In this document: positions 16,221 through 26,170 of the stretch, in pieces
Layout of the letters: every line of letters begins with the position of its first letter
Numbering within the stretch: the first letter of the stretch is position 1
DNA from: Deltaproteobacteria bacterium
GTDB lineage: Bacteria > Desulfobacterota > DSM-4660 > Desulfatiglandales > Desulfatiglandaceae
Reading direction: 5' to 3'
Assembly: GCA_003646815.1 (NCBI GenBank)
Contig: QMLQ01000004.1
Location: forward strand, 1-35,171
Length of the DNA stretch: 35,171 nt
Notes under the pieces: generated by a model
What the model was told of the DNA's origin: nothing
What the model saw: the letters and a program-made list of their open reading frames with translations, nothing else
Databases searched by the model: none
Program-made: the position numbers and the translations under genes

Positions 16221-16826
16221 CTATTTGAATTCTTTTTCCAGTGCCGCCATGGTAAGTGTAATAATCTTCTTGAGGGTCTTGACCACATTATCACCCTTCA
16301 AGGCACTTGCCTCGAATGAGGGCACCTTCAACCTGCTGTTGAGATCCTTCTCCATTGTCTCGTAAGAAAGCAATGGGATCCCGTCTCCTGCCAGGTCGCG
16401 TTTGTTGTACTGCAGAACCAGCGGGATCTTAAAAATGCTTTTTTTATACGTGGAAAGGTTTTCCTGCAGGTTCTTTACAGAAAGCATATTGCTCTTTCTT
16501 CTCACTTTCATGGAATCGGCGACAAAAACCACCCCGTCCACCCCCCGCAGGACCAGTCTTCTCGTCGCGTTATATTTTACCTGCCCGGGAACTGTATAAA
16601 GCTGGATCTTGACATCATAGCCCTTGATTTTGCCCATTTCGAACGGAAGGAAATCAAAGAAGAGGGTCCTGTCGCCCTGGGTCTTGATCGCAATCATCTC
16701 GGTTTTGATACGGTCATTGAACTTATTATAAATATACTCCAGGTTGGTGGTCTTTCCACCTCTTCCAGGACCGTAATACACGATCTTGACCTGGACTTCC
16801 TTCTTTTTCAGGTTGACAAATGCCAT
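16221..16826 (-). CDS. MglA-type small Ras-like GTPase
   Basis: P-loop GPGRGGKTTNLEYIY; YTVPGQVKYNATRRLVLRGVDGVVFVADS; NKRD. Confidence 0.9.
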   Translation of the reverse strand: MAFVNLKKKEVQVKIVYYGPGRGGKTTNLEYIYNKFNDRIKTEMIAIKTQGDRTLFFDFLPFEMGKIKGYDVKIQLYTVPGQVKYNATRRLVLRGVDGVVFVADSMKVRRKSNMLSVKNLQENLSTYKKSIFKIPLVLQYNKRDLAGDGIPLLSYETMEKDLNSRLKVPSFEASALKGDNVVKTLKKIITLTMAALEKEFK

Positions 16827-16896
16827 GAAAGAATACCCCCTTCAAATATCCCTTTTTCAAGCAATGAAAAGTTCATTGTTATCCCAAGAGGCCCCT

Positions 16897-17301
16897 TCAT
16901 GGGCTCATTTGGTGACCCAGGACACCCGTAATTTCGTCGATTGCCTCCGCGACCTTTAATCGCAGAAACCCCAGCGAAACATCCTGGTCAAAAATGGTGA
17001 TGAGCAGAAATTCCTTCATCACTTTGCTGAAATGAATGCTTTCCTTCTTTCCTTTATGAAAAAGGAGGGAAAACTCATCTTCTCCGATTATCTTGGCCAT
17101 GGTGCTGACTGCCCCGAAATTTCCCGCTGCCAGGGCGGCCAGTGAATAGATATCGTGTTTCATCTTCCCCGAATCCTGGCTGGCTATGACGTTGCCTGCC
17201 ATATCAATGAGAAAAACGCACCTGACCCCTATGTCCATGAAGTCCTCTTCCAGGATTCCTTCAATGGCATCAAGCTCCTTTTGATCAAGAACGTACGTCA
17301 A
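16897..17301 (-). CDS. Roadblock/LC7 domain protein (MglB-like)
   Basis: FLIDMAGNVIASQDSG...SLAALAAGNFGAVSTMAKIIGEDEFSLLFHKGKKESIHFSKV. TTG start at 17301 preferred (RBS GGAGGTGG 7 nt upstream); the track's ATG at 17361 has weaker context. Confidence 0.78.
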   Translation of the reverse strand: MTYVLDQKELDAIEGILEEDFMDIGVRCVFLIDMAGNVIASQDSGKMKHDIYSLAALAAGNFGAVSTMAKIIGEDEFSLLFHKGKKESIHFSKVMKEFLLITIFDQDVSLGFLRLKVAEAIDEITGVLGHQMSP

Positions 17302-17729
17302 TGGTCCACCTCCGTCCTGTGTCGAATGGGTGTGACTCAGGTTGTCACGTTCACGGTTCACACTTCACGTAAGCGGTTTGCAATCCTTTTCAATGAACTG
17401 TAAACTCCGGAACCTGAGCCTGAGCAGTTATGAAAAAAAGCATCAAAACATCCATTCTGTCTATGGCACTTGACGCATTTACATGCAAAGGCGATGCCAT
17501 TTATTCGCGGTGAATCTTCCTCCTCGTCAAACCCCTCTCCTCAGTCCTTCGCGCCGAAAACCACCCCCTTTCCCCTTTATGACGTCAATTTTTTGCCACT
17601 TTAATCGCGTATCCTATGACGCTCTGCCTTGATCCAAACCCTTCCCCGAATATTTCTTGCCTCCCAAGGGCGTTGAAAAAAGTATCCGGTTGACTGTCTC
17701 CCTAGAAATATGCGAGAATATTTTTTCTT

Positions 17730-18185
17730 ATGGGTGCTGATCTTTCCCGCTTTATGGAAAAGGCCCTTCAAGAGGCCGATAAAGCATTTCGTCGAGAAGA
17801 AGTGCCCGTCGGTGCAGTGCTTGCTGGAGAAGACGGCCGAATCATCGCACGTGCCCACAATCGGACTATCGAGCTGAATGACCCAAGCGCACATGCCGAG
17901 ATCCTCGTACTGCGTCAGGGAGCTTCTCTTCGGAAAAATTATCGGTTAAACGGCTGCATCATGGTGGTCACGGTGGAACCTTGTCTTATGTGCATGGGGG
18001 CAATTATCCATGCACGCCTGAGCCATCTCGTTTTCGGAACGTGGGACCCCAAGTGGGGGGCTGCAGGATCACTCTTTGATATTCCCGGTGATCCCAGGCT
18101 GAACCACCATGTGAAGGTCACATCGGGAATTCTTGAAGAAAAGTCCAGAAAGTTGATGCAGGATTTCTTCAGGCTTCGCAGGTAA
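17730..18185 (+). CDS. tadA: tRNA-specific adenosine deaminase
   Basis: HAEILVLRQG, PCLMCMGAIIHARLSHLVFGTWDPKWGAAGSL; TadA family. Confidence 0.92.
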   Translation: MGADLSRFMEKALQEADKAFRREEVPVGAVLAGEDGRIIARAHNRTIELNDPSAHAEILVLRQGASLRKNYRLNGCIMVVTVEPCLMCMGAIIHARLSHLVFGTWDPKWGAAGSLFDIPGDPRLNHHVKVTSGILEEKSRKLMQDFFRLRR

Positions 18186-18281
18186 ATGAGCTTCTCCGCA
18201 GCAAGCCGCGGAGTATCAAGAAAGAGAGGAAAGAAGCAAGCTTCGGGGAATGAAACCCGCAGCGGTTAAAAGTGATGTTTC

Positions 18282-18377
18282 GGAGAGGTACCGAAGTGGT
18301 CGTAACGGGGTCGACTCGAAATCGACTTGTCCCGTGAAGAGCGGGGCACGTGGGTTCGAATCCCACCCTCTCCGCCA
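18282..18377 (+). tRNA. tRNA-Ser (CGA)
   Basis: GGAGAGG/CCTCTCC acceptor stem, long variable arm, anticodon stem GTCGA-CTCGAAA-TCGAC, GGTTCGAATCC T-arm, encoded CCA. Confidence 0.95.
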
Positions 18378-18493
18378 ACAAATTGGATAAAATCATTTGA
18401 CAGTGCCACTCCCTAACACTATCTTGTGTCCATAAATATCATAGTGATCGCGGGGCACAATGTAGTTCCAATCAAGAAATGCCAAACAACCGC

Positions 18494-18588
18494 GGAGAGA
18501 TGTCCGAGCTGGCTGAAGGAGCGCGACTGGAAATCGCGTGTACCACCAAAACGTGGTACCGAGGGTTCGAATCCCTCTCTCTCCGCCA
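18494..18588 (+). tRNA. tRNA-Ser (GGA)
   Basis: GGAGAGA/TCTCTCC acceptor stem, anticodon stem CGCGA-CTGGAAA-TCGCG, long variable arm, GGTTCGAATCC, encoded CCA. Confidence 0.95.
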
Positions 18589-18681
18589 TTTCGTAACCGT
18601 TCAAACGGTGGGGATGGAACTTTGGTCCGGTGAATAATTTCAAGTTCCTTTCAGCACCCAAGTAATAAACCAAAGGCTGAA

Positions 18682-20331
18682 ATGACGTACGAAGTGTTGG
18701 CAAGAAAATGGCGCCCCCAGGGATTTGAGGACGTCATTGGCCAGGAACATGTTACCCAGACGCTGGTCAATGCCATTAAGACAGGCAGGCTTGCGCATGC
18801 CTATCTCTTTTCCGGTCCCAGGGGAGTGGGCAAGACTTCGGTGGCACGAATCCTTGCCAAGGCCATCAACTGCGAAAAAGGAGAACCGGGGAAACCCTGC
18901 AACCAGTGCCAGGTCTGCGAAGAAATCACTTCGGGCTCATCCGTTGATGTCCAGGAAATAGACGGCGCGTCCAACCGGGGCATTGATGAAATACGGGAAC
19001 TCCGGGGAAACATCAACTACATGCCTTCGTCCAGCAGGTATCGCGTTTACATCATCGACGAAGTGCATATGCTCACTCTCCCCGCTTTTAACGCCCTGCT
19101 GAAGACACTTGAGGAACCTCCACCCCACGTAAAATTCATTTTCGCGACCACTGAACCCCACAAGGTGCCGGTAACCATCCTGTCCCGGTGCCAGCGCTTC
19201 GATTTCAAAAGGATCCCGCTTTACAAGATTGTCGAGCATCTCCAGAACATATCCCGCCAGGAAGGCATTGAAATCAGCAAGACCAGCCTTTCCCTGATTG
19301 CAAAAGAGGCTGACGGCGGGATGAGGGATGCAGAAAGCCTCCTCGACCAGGTCGTATCCTTTTCCGGGACTACGGTGGAAGACAAGCAGGTCACCGATAT
19401 CCTGGGAATCATAGACCGGGAGATCCTTTTTCAGCTGTCCGGGTCTATCGTGGAAGGGGATATGAAAAAATGCCTGGAGATACTGGATCAAGTCTACAAA
19501 TACGGGTATGACATGAAGGCGTTCTACCGGAGCCTGATGCAGCAGATCAGAGATCTCCTCATCAGTCTCATAGCACGGGAAAACGACCTCGTGGAAATCT
19601 CCGAGAACGACCGGGGAAGAGTCAGAGAGCAAGCGGAAAAGGCTGGCCGGGAACGGCTCCAGATCATCCTGAATTTTCTTATGAAACGTGAAGAAAACCT
19701 CCGGTTCACCACTGATCCGCGCCTCCTGCTTGAAGCCGTCATTCTCCAGCTTTGTCAGATGGGAGACTTTCTCTCCTTCGGGGAAATCATTGACAGGGTG
19801 GAAGGCCTGGAAAAAATGCTCTCCGGGAGACCTGTTACTCGACCTTCTCCGGATATTCCGAGACTTTCTGATCCCGAGGCCCATTGGCAGGGAAAAGAGA
19901 CCCACGGATCTCCCGAAGACCTCCAGCCCTCCTCCGGCAAAAGCGAGTGGAAACGATTCCTGTCCTTTCTTTCTTCAAAAAACCGGGCCATGGCTAAGGT
20001 CCTGGAAGAATGGGAGCTCAAAAGCCTGTCAAAGGACTCCCTGGCATTGAAAAGGGGCAACCGGTCTTTTTCGACGGCCTACTTTGACGACGCTGAAAAA
20101 CTCGATCAGCTTCGCGTGTATTGCAGGGAGTTTTTCGGGCAAGATATCCGCATCAGCCTTCAGGGAAGCGCAAAAAGCGTGTCCCGGAACAAAGCAGTCG
20201 ACCCCCCAAAGGCCAAGAAAAAGAGTGTCGCACCTCAACAGGACTTTCCACCTCCGGTGAAGGACATTCTCGACGTATTTCAAGGCAAGGTCATTACCGG
20301 GGAATCACCGCGAAAGCCGACGTCAGACTGA
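18682..20331 (+). CDS. dnaX: DNA polymerase III gamma/tau subunit
   Basis: MTYEVLARKWRPQGFEDVIGQEHVTQTLVNAI; AYLFSGPRGVGKTSVARILAKA; IIDEVHMLTLPAFNALLKTLEEPP. Confidence 0.95.
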   Translation: MTYEVLARKWRPQGFEDVIGQEHVTQTLVNAIKTGRLAHAYLFSGPRGVGKTSVARILAKAINCEKGEPGKPCNQCQVCEEITSGSSVDVQEIDGASNRGIDEIRELRGNINYMPSSSRYRVYIIDEVHMLTLPAFNALLKTLEEPPPHVKFIFATTEPHKVPVTILSRCQRFDFKRIPLYKIVEHLQNISRQEGIEISKTSLSLIAKEADGGMRDAESLLDQVVSFSGTTVEDKQVTDILGIIDREILFQLSGSIVEGDMKKCLEILDQVYKYGYDMKAFYRSLMQQIRDLLISLIARENDLVEISENDRGRVREQAEKAGRERLQIILNFLMKREENLRFTTDPRLLLEAVILQLCQMGDFLSFGEIIDRVEGLEKMLSGRPVTRPSPDIPRLSDPEAHWQGKETHGSPEDLQPSSGKSEWKRFLSFLSSKNRAMAKVLEEWELKSLSKDSLALKRGNRSFSTAYFDDAEKLDQLRVYCREFFGQDIRISLQGSAKSVSRNKAVDPPKAKKKSVAPQQDFPPPVKDILDVFQGKVITGESPRKPTSD

Positions 20332-21513
20332 GTCCTCCCCTCTCTCGTTTCTCAGTGCCTCAAATCCCTTCTCGAGATCTTTCATCAGATCTCCCGGATC
20401 TTCAAGGCCGATATTGAGCCGCACGAGGGTTTTATCGGGATATCTTGCACTACAGGCTCGATCGTATTTCGCCGCCGTCAGGAGACTCTTGTATCCGCCC
20501 CAGCTGTATCCGAGACCGAAGAGATCCAGCGAATTCACAAAAGCCGCCAGCTTCGTTTCAGGATATTCTTCCTTGAAGGTAAAGGCGAAGAGACCCGAGG
20601 AACCTTTGAAATCCCTCTTCCAGATATGGTGTTCTGGATGGCTCGGCAGTGCAGGGTGGATCACCTTATCAACAAGGTCAACTGTTTCCAGCCATCTAGC
20701 AACTTGAAGCGCTGATGTTTCATGGTGCTTTAATCGTATCTCCAGGGTCTTCAGTCCCCGCAGTGCGAGATAGCAGTCCTCGGGTGAGGCGAACACTTCC
20801 ATGACACGGTAGAATTTACTGAATTGCTCGGCGTATTGGGCGCTCACCGTTACAGAACCCAGGAGCACGTCTGAGTGGCCGGAAATATATTTCGTGACCG
20901 ATTCTACCACCACATCAATCCCCAGCTCAAAGGGATGCAGGTAAAGGGGGGTCGCCCAGGTATTGTCCAGCAGGGTCATGATTCCCTTTTCCCGGGCAAT
21001 GGCCGTAACAGCAGGAATATCCTGAATTTCAAAAGTGTTTGATCCGGGGGACTCAAGAAAGATGAGCCTCGTATTTCCCCTGATATACTCCACGATATCA
21101 GCGCCCACCGCGGGAGGGACAACCCCGATTTCCACGTTATACCTGGAAAGAATCTTTCTGCAAAAACGGGCCGTCGGACCGTAAATGTTGTCGCACAGGA
21201 GGATATGATCACCGCTTTTCGTAAATGCCAGCAGGGTATTAATGATGCCGTTTATTCCCGATTGGAAGACACGGGTCAGGTGCCCACCCTCAAGTCTCCT
21301 GATTGCCTCCTCCAGGGCACGCTGCGTCGGCAACCGGTCCGTACCGTAGGAAACCCCCTCATATTGCCCCTTGTTTGCCCGGAGCATATCTTCATAGTTT
21401 TGAAATAAAACCGTTGAACCCTTGTAAACAGGAGGGTTGATCGTTCTTACCGGGTTGTCATTTATCACATTAAAATAATTATCAAATCCTATAAGTTCGG
21501 TGGTTTTCTTCAT
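20323..21513 (-). CDS. Cys/Met metabolism PLP-dependent enzyme (cystathionine beta-lyase-like)
   Basis: YGTDRLPTQRALEEAI, VVESVTKYISGHSDVLLGSV, GLGYSWGGYKSL. Start refined to ATG 21513; 3' end overlaps convergent dnaX by 9 bp. Confidence 0.87.
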   Translation of the reverse strand: MKKTTELIGFDNYFNVINDNPVRTINPPVYKGSTVLFQNYEDMLRANKGQYEGVSYGTDRLPTQRALEEAIRRLEGGHLTRVFQSGINGIINTLLAFTKSGDHILLCDNIYGPTARFCRKILSRYNVEIGVVPPAVGADIVEYIRGNTRLIFLESPGSNTFEIQDIPAVTAIAREKGIMTLLDNTWATPLYLHPFELGIDVVVESVTKYISGHSDVLLGSVTVSAQYAEQFSKFYRVMEVFASPEDCYLALRGLKTLEIRLKHHETSALQVARWLETVDLVDKVIHPALPSHPEHHIWKRDFKGSSGLFAFTFKEEYPETKLAAFVNSLDLFGLGYSWGGYKSLLTAAKYDRACSARYPDKTLVRLNIGLEDPGDLMKDLEKGFEALRNERGEDSV

Positions 21514-21729
21514 GTCTTCTGATTCCTTTACGTCAGGATAATTGACTCGGATGAGTCTTGGCCACGCTACCACAAAATATTCCGGCTATCAAATCTAAAT
21601 ACAGTTCTTTTCCGATGTTGACGGAAGGCCCGCAACCTGATACGATTTTTTATGCTTTGCAGGTCCTGCCTGCTTTCAGCACAAAACTCGTAAGAGCGCA
21701 AACTGATTTGAACGGTAAAGGAGACAAAC

Positions 21730-22059
21730 ATGAAAGGAATGCCAAATATGGGCCAGATTATGAAGCAGGCCCAACAGTTTCAGGCAAAGGTGGCAAAACT
21801 CCAGGAGGATCTGGGGGACAGGACCGTTGAGGCCTCGGCCGGCGGCGGTATGGTCACGGTCGTTGCGAACGGCCGACAGGAAATCGTTTCCATATCTATT
21901 GACCCGGAGGTCATAGACCCGGAAGACCGGGAAATGCTCCAGGACCTCGTGATCGCCGCCGTAAATGACGGCCTTGCCAAGGCAAAAGAGATGGTGAACG
22001 AAGAAATGGGCAAATTGACCAAGGGCATGAATCTCCCCAACCTTCCAGGGCTCATGTAG
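21730..22059 (+). CDS. YbaB/EbfC family nucleoid-associated protein
   Basis: MGQIMKQAQQFQAKVAKLQEDLGDRTVEASAGGGMVTVVANGRQEIVSISIDPEV; located between dnaX and recR. Confidence 0.93.
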   Translation: MKGMPNMGQIMKQAQQFQAKVAKLQEDLGDRTVEASAGGGMVTVVANGRQEIVSISIDPEVIDPEDREMLQDLVIAAVNDGLAKAKEMVNEEMGKLTKGMNLPNLPGLM

Positions 22060-22072
22060 GAAAGGAATCTCC

Positions 22073-22678
22073 ATGGGTATTTATCCGCCGTCCCTTGAAA
22101 ACCTCATCAACCACTTTTCCAAACTTCCCGGTATCGGTCAAAAATCTGCCGCCCGAATGGCACTTTTTATTCTGAAAAGCGACCGGGCGCTGGCAGAAGG
22201 TCTGGCCAGGAGCCTGCTGGAGGTGAAAGAAAAGATAATCTTCTGTTCCGTGTGCTTTAATCTGACCGACGATGATCCCTGTCCCATATGTCGCAATGAA
22301 GCCAGGAACAACGGCACCCTCTGTGTTGTTGAAGGCCCGGGGGACCAGTTGGCCCTGGAGGAAAGCGGTTCATTCAAGGGACGGTATCATGTGCTCCATG
22401 GGGCCCTTTCTCCTCTTGACGGCATTGGTCCCGAAGACCTCAAGATCGGAGAACTGCTCTCCCGCTTGGACCGCGAAAACATCAGGGAAGTCATCCTGGC
22501 AACCAACCCCACCACCGAGGGAGAGGCCACTGCTTCTTTTCTGGCCGGTATTCTCTCGGACAAGGATGTCGCTGTCTCGCGCATCGCCCTCGGGGTTCCC
22601 ATGGGGGGTGATCTCAAGTACATGGATCGGATGACCCTCCAATATGCCCTCAAGACCCGGATGAAGGTAGAACCATGA
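22073..22678 (+). CDS. recR: Recombination protein RecR
   Basis: LPGIGQKSAARMALFIL; CxxC zinc motif CSVCFNLTDDDPCPIC; Toprim ILATNPTTEGEATASFL. Confidence 0.96.
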   Translation: MGIYPPSLENLINHFSKLPGIGQKSAARMALFILKSDRALAEGLARSLLEVKEKIIFCSVCFNLTDDDPCPICRNEARNNGTLCVVEGPGDQLALEESGSFKGRYHVLHGALSPLDGIGPEDLKIGELLSRLDRENIREVILATNPTTEGEATASFLAGILSDKDVAVSRIALGVPMGGDLKYMDRMTLQYALKTRMKVEP

Positions 22679-24054
22679 TCCGCGAGGCGGATCTTGAAGC
22701 CCTCGGCAGATTGGTTGGTCCTGACAACCTGCTTACCGGCCAACCGCAACTCGAACCCTATACCACTGACGGGACAAAGCTCGTCTTCGCCCCGGACGCC
22801 GTTATCTTTCCTCGGACCACCCGACAAACAGCAGACATCCTCCGCCTGGCCACCGACCGCGAAATCCCTGTAATACCCCGGGGCGCCGGAACCGGTATGA
22901 GCGGAGGGTCGCTCGCCGTAAACGGCGGACTGGTCATGTCCCTGGAACACATGAACCGGATCCTTGAAATCGACCGCGAAAATCTCATCGCCAAGGTGGA
23001 ACCCGGTGTCATTACCGCCCATCTCCAGGAAGCCGTTGAAAAGGTAGGGCTCTTTTATCCTCCTGATCCGGCAAGCATTCACATTTCTACCATCGGTGGC
23101 AATGTCGCCGAGTGTGCCGGTGGACTTCGGGCCGTCAAGTACGGGGTTACCCGTGACTATGTCCTCGGTCTTACCGTCGTGCTTCCCACCGGCGAGATTA
23201 TCCGAACGGGCGTAGAGACCATGAAGGGAGTGGCCGGCTACGACCTCACGCACCTCGTCGTTGGATCAGAAGGAACCTTGGCCGTAGTGACATCCATTAC
23301 CCTCAGGCTGCTTCCGAAACCAGAGACACAGCGGACCATGCTTGCCTTTTTCGCCAACGTCACGCAAGCGGCTAACACCGTATCCAGCATTATTCATCGA
23401 GGCATCATTCCCACCATCCTTGAGTTCGTGGACCGGACATGCCTTGAATGTATTCGGAAGGAAATGGCTATTTTTATTCCCCCTGATGCCGGGGCCATGC
23501 TTCTCATGGAAGTGGACGGCAATGCCTTCATGGTGGAACAGGACAGCAGCAAGATAAAAGATGCCTGTGAAGAAGGAAAAGCCATAAGCTTTAAAAAAGC
23601 CTCCACCCGGGCGGAGGCTGAACAGCTCTGGCAGGCCCGCCGGGAAGTCTCCCCCTCTCTCTACAAGTTGAAGCCCCACAAGACCAGCGAAGACATTGTG
23701 GTCCCCCGGAGCAGGCTCCCGGAACTCATCGCGGTCCTTCACGAACTCAGTTCCCGCTATGACCTTCCCCTGCCGGCCTTCGGCCACGCGGGTGACGGAA
23801 ACATCCATGTGAACATCATGCATGACAGGGAAAACCGCAGTGAAAGGGAAAAAGTGGTACCCCTGGTGAAAGAACTATTCGAAAAAATACTCAAAATGGG
23901 AGGGACCATCACCGGTGAACACGGCATAGGAATCACCAAGGCACCCTATCTCGAGATGGAAATTCCAAAACCCGGCCTGAACCTGATGAGCAGAATCAAA
24001 GAGGCCTTCGACCCAAAAGGAATCCTTAACCCCGGAAAAATCTTTCTCCCCTAG
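22675..24054 (+). CDS. FAD-binding oxidoreductase, glycolate oxidase subunit GlcD / D-lactate dehydrogenase family
   Basis: PVIPRGAGTGMSGGSLAVNGGLVMSLEHMNRIL; YGVTRDYVLGL; FGHAGDGNIHVNIM; GEHGIGITKAPYL. ATGA overlap with recR. Confidence 0.9.
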   Translation: MIREADLEALGRLVGPDNLLTGQPQLEPYTTDGTKLVFAPDAVIFPRTTRQTADILRLATDREIPVIPRGAGTGMSGGSLAVNGGLVMSLEHMNRILEIDRENLIAKVEPGVITAHLQEAVEKVGLFYPPDPASIHISTIGGNVAECAGGLRAVKYGVTRDYVLGLTVVLPTGEIIRTGVETMKGVAGYDLTHLVVGSEGTLAVVTSITLRLLPKPETQRTMLAFFANVTQAANTVSSIIHRGIIPTILEFVDRTCLECIRKEMAIFIPPDAGAMLLMEVDGNAFMVEQDSSKIKDACEEGKAISFKKASTRAEAEQLWQARREVSPSLYKLKPHKTSEDIVVPRSRLPELIAVLHELSSRYDLPLPAFGHAGDGNIHVNIMHDRENRSEREKVVPLVKELFEKILKMGGTITGEHGIGITKAPYLEMEIPKPGLNLMSRIKEAFDPKGILNPGKIFLP

Positions 24055-24168
24055 CCCTGCATTTCTCACTATTTTCCCATTCTGCTTTACGCCGGGGGAT
24101 CTCTCACAGATTCCCTTATCGATCGGCGGTGCGGAACGTATAACCGAGACAAAAGCGTGCTTTCCCGT

Positions 24169-25986
24169 TCAAGGCACACCGGCGTCTATTTCTTCCGGCA
24201 GGGGCTTTTTCACCTCAGCCATTAATTCATCGATCTCACCACTGTTCAATGTCTCTTTCTCCAAAAGGGCATTGGCCATCTTGTGAAGGATACCCAGGTT
24301 ATCCTCAATGAGCCGTGTAGCCTTTTCGGAGGCCCCGATTATAATATTTCTGACTTCCTCGTCAATCCTTTGTGACGTCATTTCACTGAAATCCCTGTGC
24401 CGGGTAAACTCACTGCCAAGAAATATCTGCGCTTCCTTTTTGCCAAAGGCAACAGGGCCCAGTTCCTCGCTCATACCGTACTCACAGACCATCTTTCTTG
24501 CAAGACCGGACGCCTTTTTAATGTCATTTTCCACTCCTGTTGTCTGGGTATTGAGCACAATCTCTTCCGCAGCCCTGCCACCCATCAAGATGCTTATATT
24601 GTTCTCCAGGTCACTTTTAGGATAGGTGTGTTTTTCGTTTATGGGGAGCTGCTGCGTCAGGCCAAGAGATCGACCCCGGGGAATGATGGTCACCTTATGA
24701 ACGGGATCTGTATCGGGAAGGAGTCTTGCCACAAGGGCATGCCCTGCCTCGTGATAAGCCATGTCTCTTTTTTCCTCTTCAGAGATAATCATGCTTTTCC
24801 GCTCAGGCCCCATCATGACCTTGTCCTTGGCGTCTTCAAAGTCGATCATCTCCAACCTGTCCTTTCCGCGTCTGGCCGCCATCAGTGCGGCCTCATTCAC
24901 CATATTCTCAATATCAGCCCCGGTAAACCCGGGAGTCCCCCTTGCAAGGGCTTTGATATCGACATCATTTGACAGGGGCGTCTTTTTTACATGGACTTTC
25001 AGGATTCCCACTCTCCCCATTACGTCAGGAACAGAGACAACTACTTGTCTGTCGAATCGCCCGGGTCTCAATAGAGCGGGATCAAGCACATCGGGCCTGT
25101 TTGTGGCTGAAATCAAAATGACGCCCTCATTGGATTCAAAGCCGTCCATCTCCACCAGAAGCTGGTTGAGGGTCTGTTCTTTTTCATCATGTCCACCCCC
25201 TAAACCCGCACCCCGGCGGCGACCAACCGCGTCAATCTCATCCACAAATATGATGCAGGGAGCATTTTTTTTACCCTCCTTGAAGAGATTTCTGACCCTT
25301 GAAGCACCAACACCCACGAACATCTCTACGAAATCCGATCCGCTTATACTGAAAAAGGGGACATCCGCCACACCGGCTATTGCCCTTGCCAGTAAGGTCT
25401 TCCCTGTGCCTGGAGCTCCCACAAGAAGAACACCTTTCGGGATCCTTCCCCCCAGCCGGGTGAATTTCCCAGGATCGCGAAGAAAGTCGACGATTTCCTG
25501 CAATTCATCCCTGGCCTCATCAATTCCCGCGACATCTTCAAAGGTGACTTTCTCCCGCGAGTCCGACAGAAGACTTGCTCGATTTTTTCCAAAGGACAGT
25601 GGATTCCCACCGCCACCCTGCATTCGGCGCATGAAGAATATCCAAACACCCACCAGCAAAAGCATCGGGACCCACGAAAGGAACATCCTGAGCCATGAGG
25701 CCCCTTCTTCGGGTTTTGCAGATATTTTCACCCCTTTCCCCTTGAGCAACGTAATCAGTTGTGGATCTTTCGGGGCAAATGTATGAAAAGGTCCTTGCGC
25801 GGTTAAACCCGATATATTGTTCCCCTGTATCGTGACCCGGATGACCCTTCCGCTCTCAACCAAACTTACAAAATCACTGTAACCCATAGAGGCGCTGCTT
25901 CCTTGTCCATTCAATATCCGAAACAGCATGATCAGCATAAATCCAATCATGATATAAACAGCAATATTTTTGTGGGATGGGTTCAC
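24169..25986 (-). CDS. ftsH: ATP-dependent zinc metalloprotease FtsH
   Basis: [39 protein letters not shown] region; HEAGHA zinc site. Confidence 0.96.
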   Translation of the reverse strand: MNPSHKNIAVYIMIGFMLIMLFRILNGQGSSASMGYSDFVSLVESGRVIRVTIQGNNISGLTAQGPFHTFAPKDPQLITLLKGKGVKISAKPEEGASWLRMFLSWVPMLLLVGVWIFFMRRMQGGGGNPLSFGKNRASLLSDSREKVTFEDVAGIDEARDELQEIVDFLRDPGKFTRLGGRIPKGVLLVGAPGTGKTLLARAIAGVADVPFFSISGSDFVEMFVGVGASRVRNLFKEGKKNAPCIIFVDEIDAVGRRRGAGLGGGHDEKEQTLNQLLVEMDGFESNEGVILISATNRPDVLDPALLRPGRFDRQVVVSVPDVMGRVGILKVHVKKTPLSNDVDIKALARGTPGFTGADIENMVNEAALMAARRGKDRLEMIDFEDAKDKVMMGPERKSMIISEEEKRDMAYHEAGHALVARLLPDTDPVHKVTIIPRGRSLGLTQQLPINEKHTYPKSDLENNISILMGGRAAEEIVLNTQTTGVENDIKKASGLARKMVCEYGMSEELGPVAFGKKEAQIFLGSEFTRHRDFSEMTSQRIDEEVRNIIIGASEKATRLIEDNLGILHKMANALLEKETLNSGEIDELMAEVKKPLPEEIDAGVP

Positions 25987-26170
25987 TTTAATCTATTTTC
26001 CATAAGATGCATTCATATATTTTCATAAGCTTTTCACACGTGCTTGTTCCGGCATTGAACCCAAAACTCCCCTCTCCTCAATGCCGACAACAAACGCCTG
26101 TCGTTTCGCGGTCTTATTTTCATGATCATCACCCGGTTTAAAATGATCAGGGGAGACGGCAACCTCAAAA

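Noticed and set aside
18378-18681. Possible SRP RNA (ffs) near tadA/tRNA-Ser/dnaX, where it often lies
   Set aside because: No GGAAGCAGCC-type tetraloop/asymmetric-bulge core found in the spacers.
18169-18703. Minus-strand ORFs 18169..18396 (…AERVGFEPTCPALHG…) and 18419..18703 (…AEREGFEPSVPRFGG…)
   Set aside because: These are antisense translations of the two tRNA-Ser genes; the (A)ERxGFEP motif is a known spurious-ORF signature.
18682-20331. Programmed frameshift in dnaX (tau/gamma)
   Set aside because: I found A-rich runs (e.g. AAGAAAAAGAG) but no clean A AAA AAG slippery heptamer in the right frame with a downstream stem-loop.
24761-25786. 341-aa plus-strand ORF antisense to ftsH, and many other long antisense ORFs (e.g. 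5699..6415, 9788..10540, 18937..19905, 22387..23253, 13708..14706)
   Set aside because: Shadow ORFs opposite strongly recognised coding sequences; no family resemblance or RBS support.
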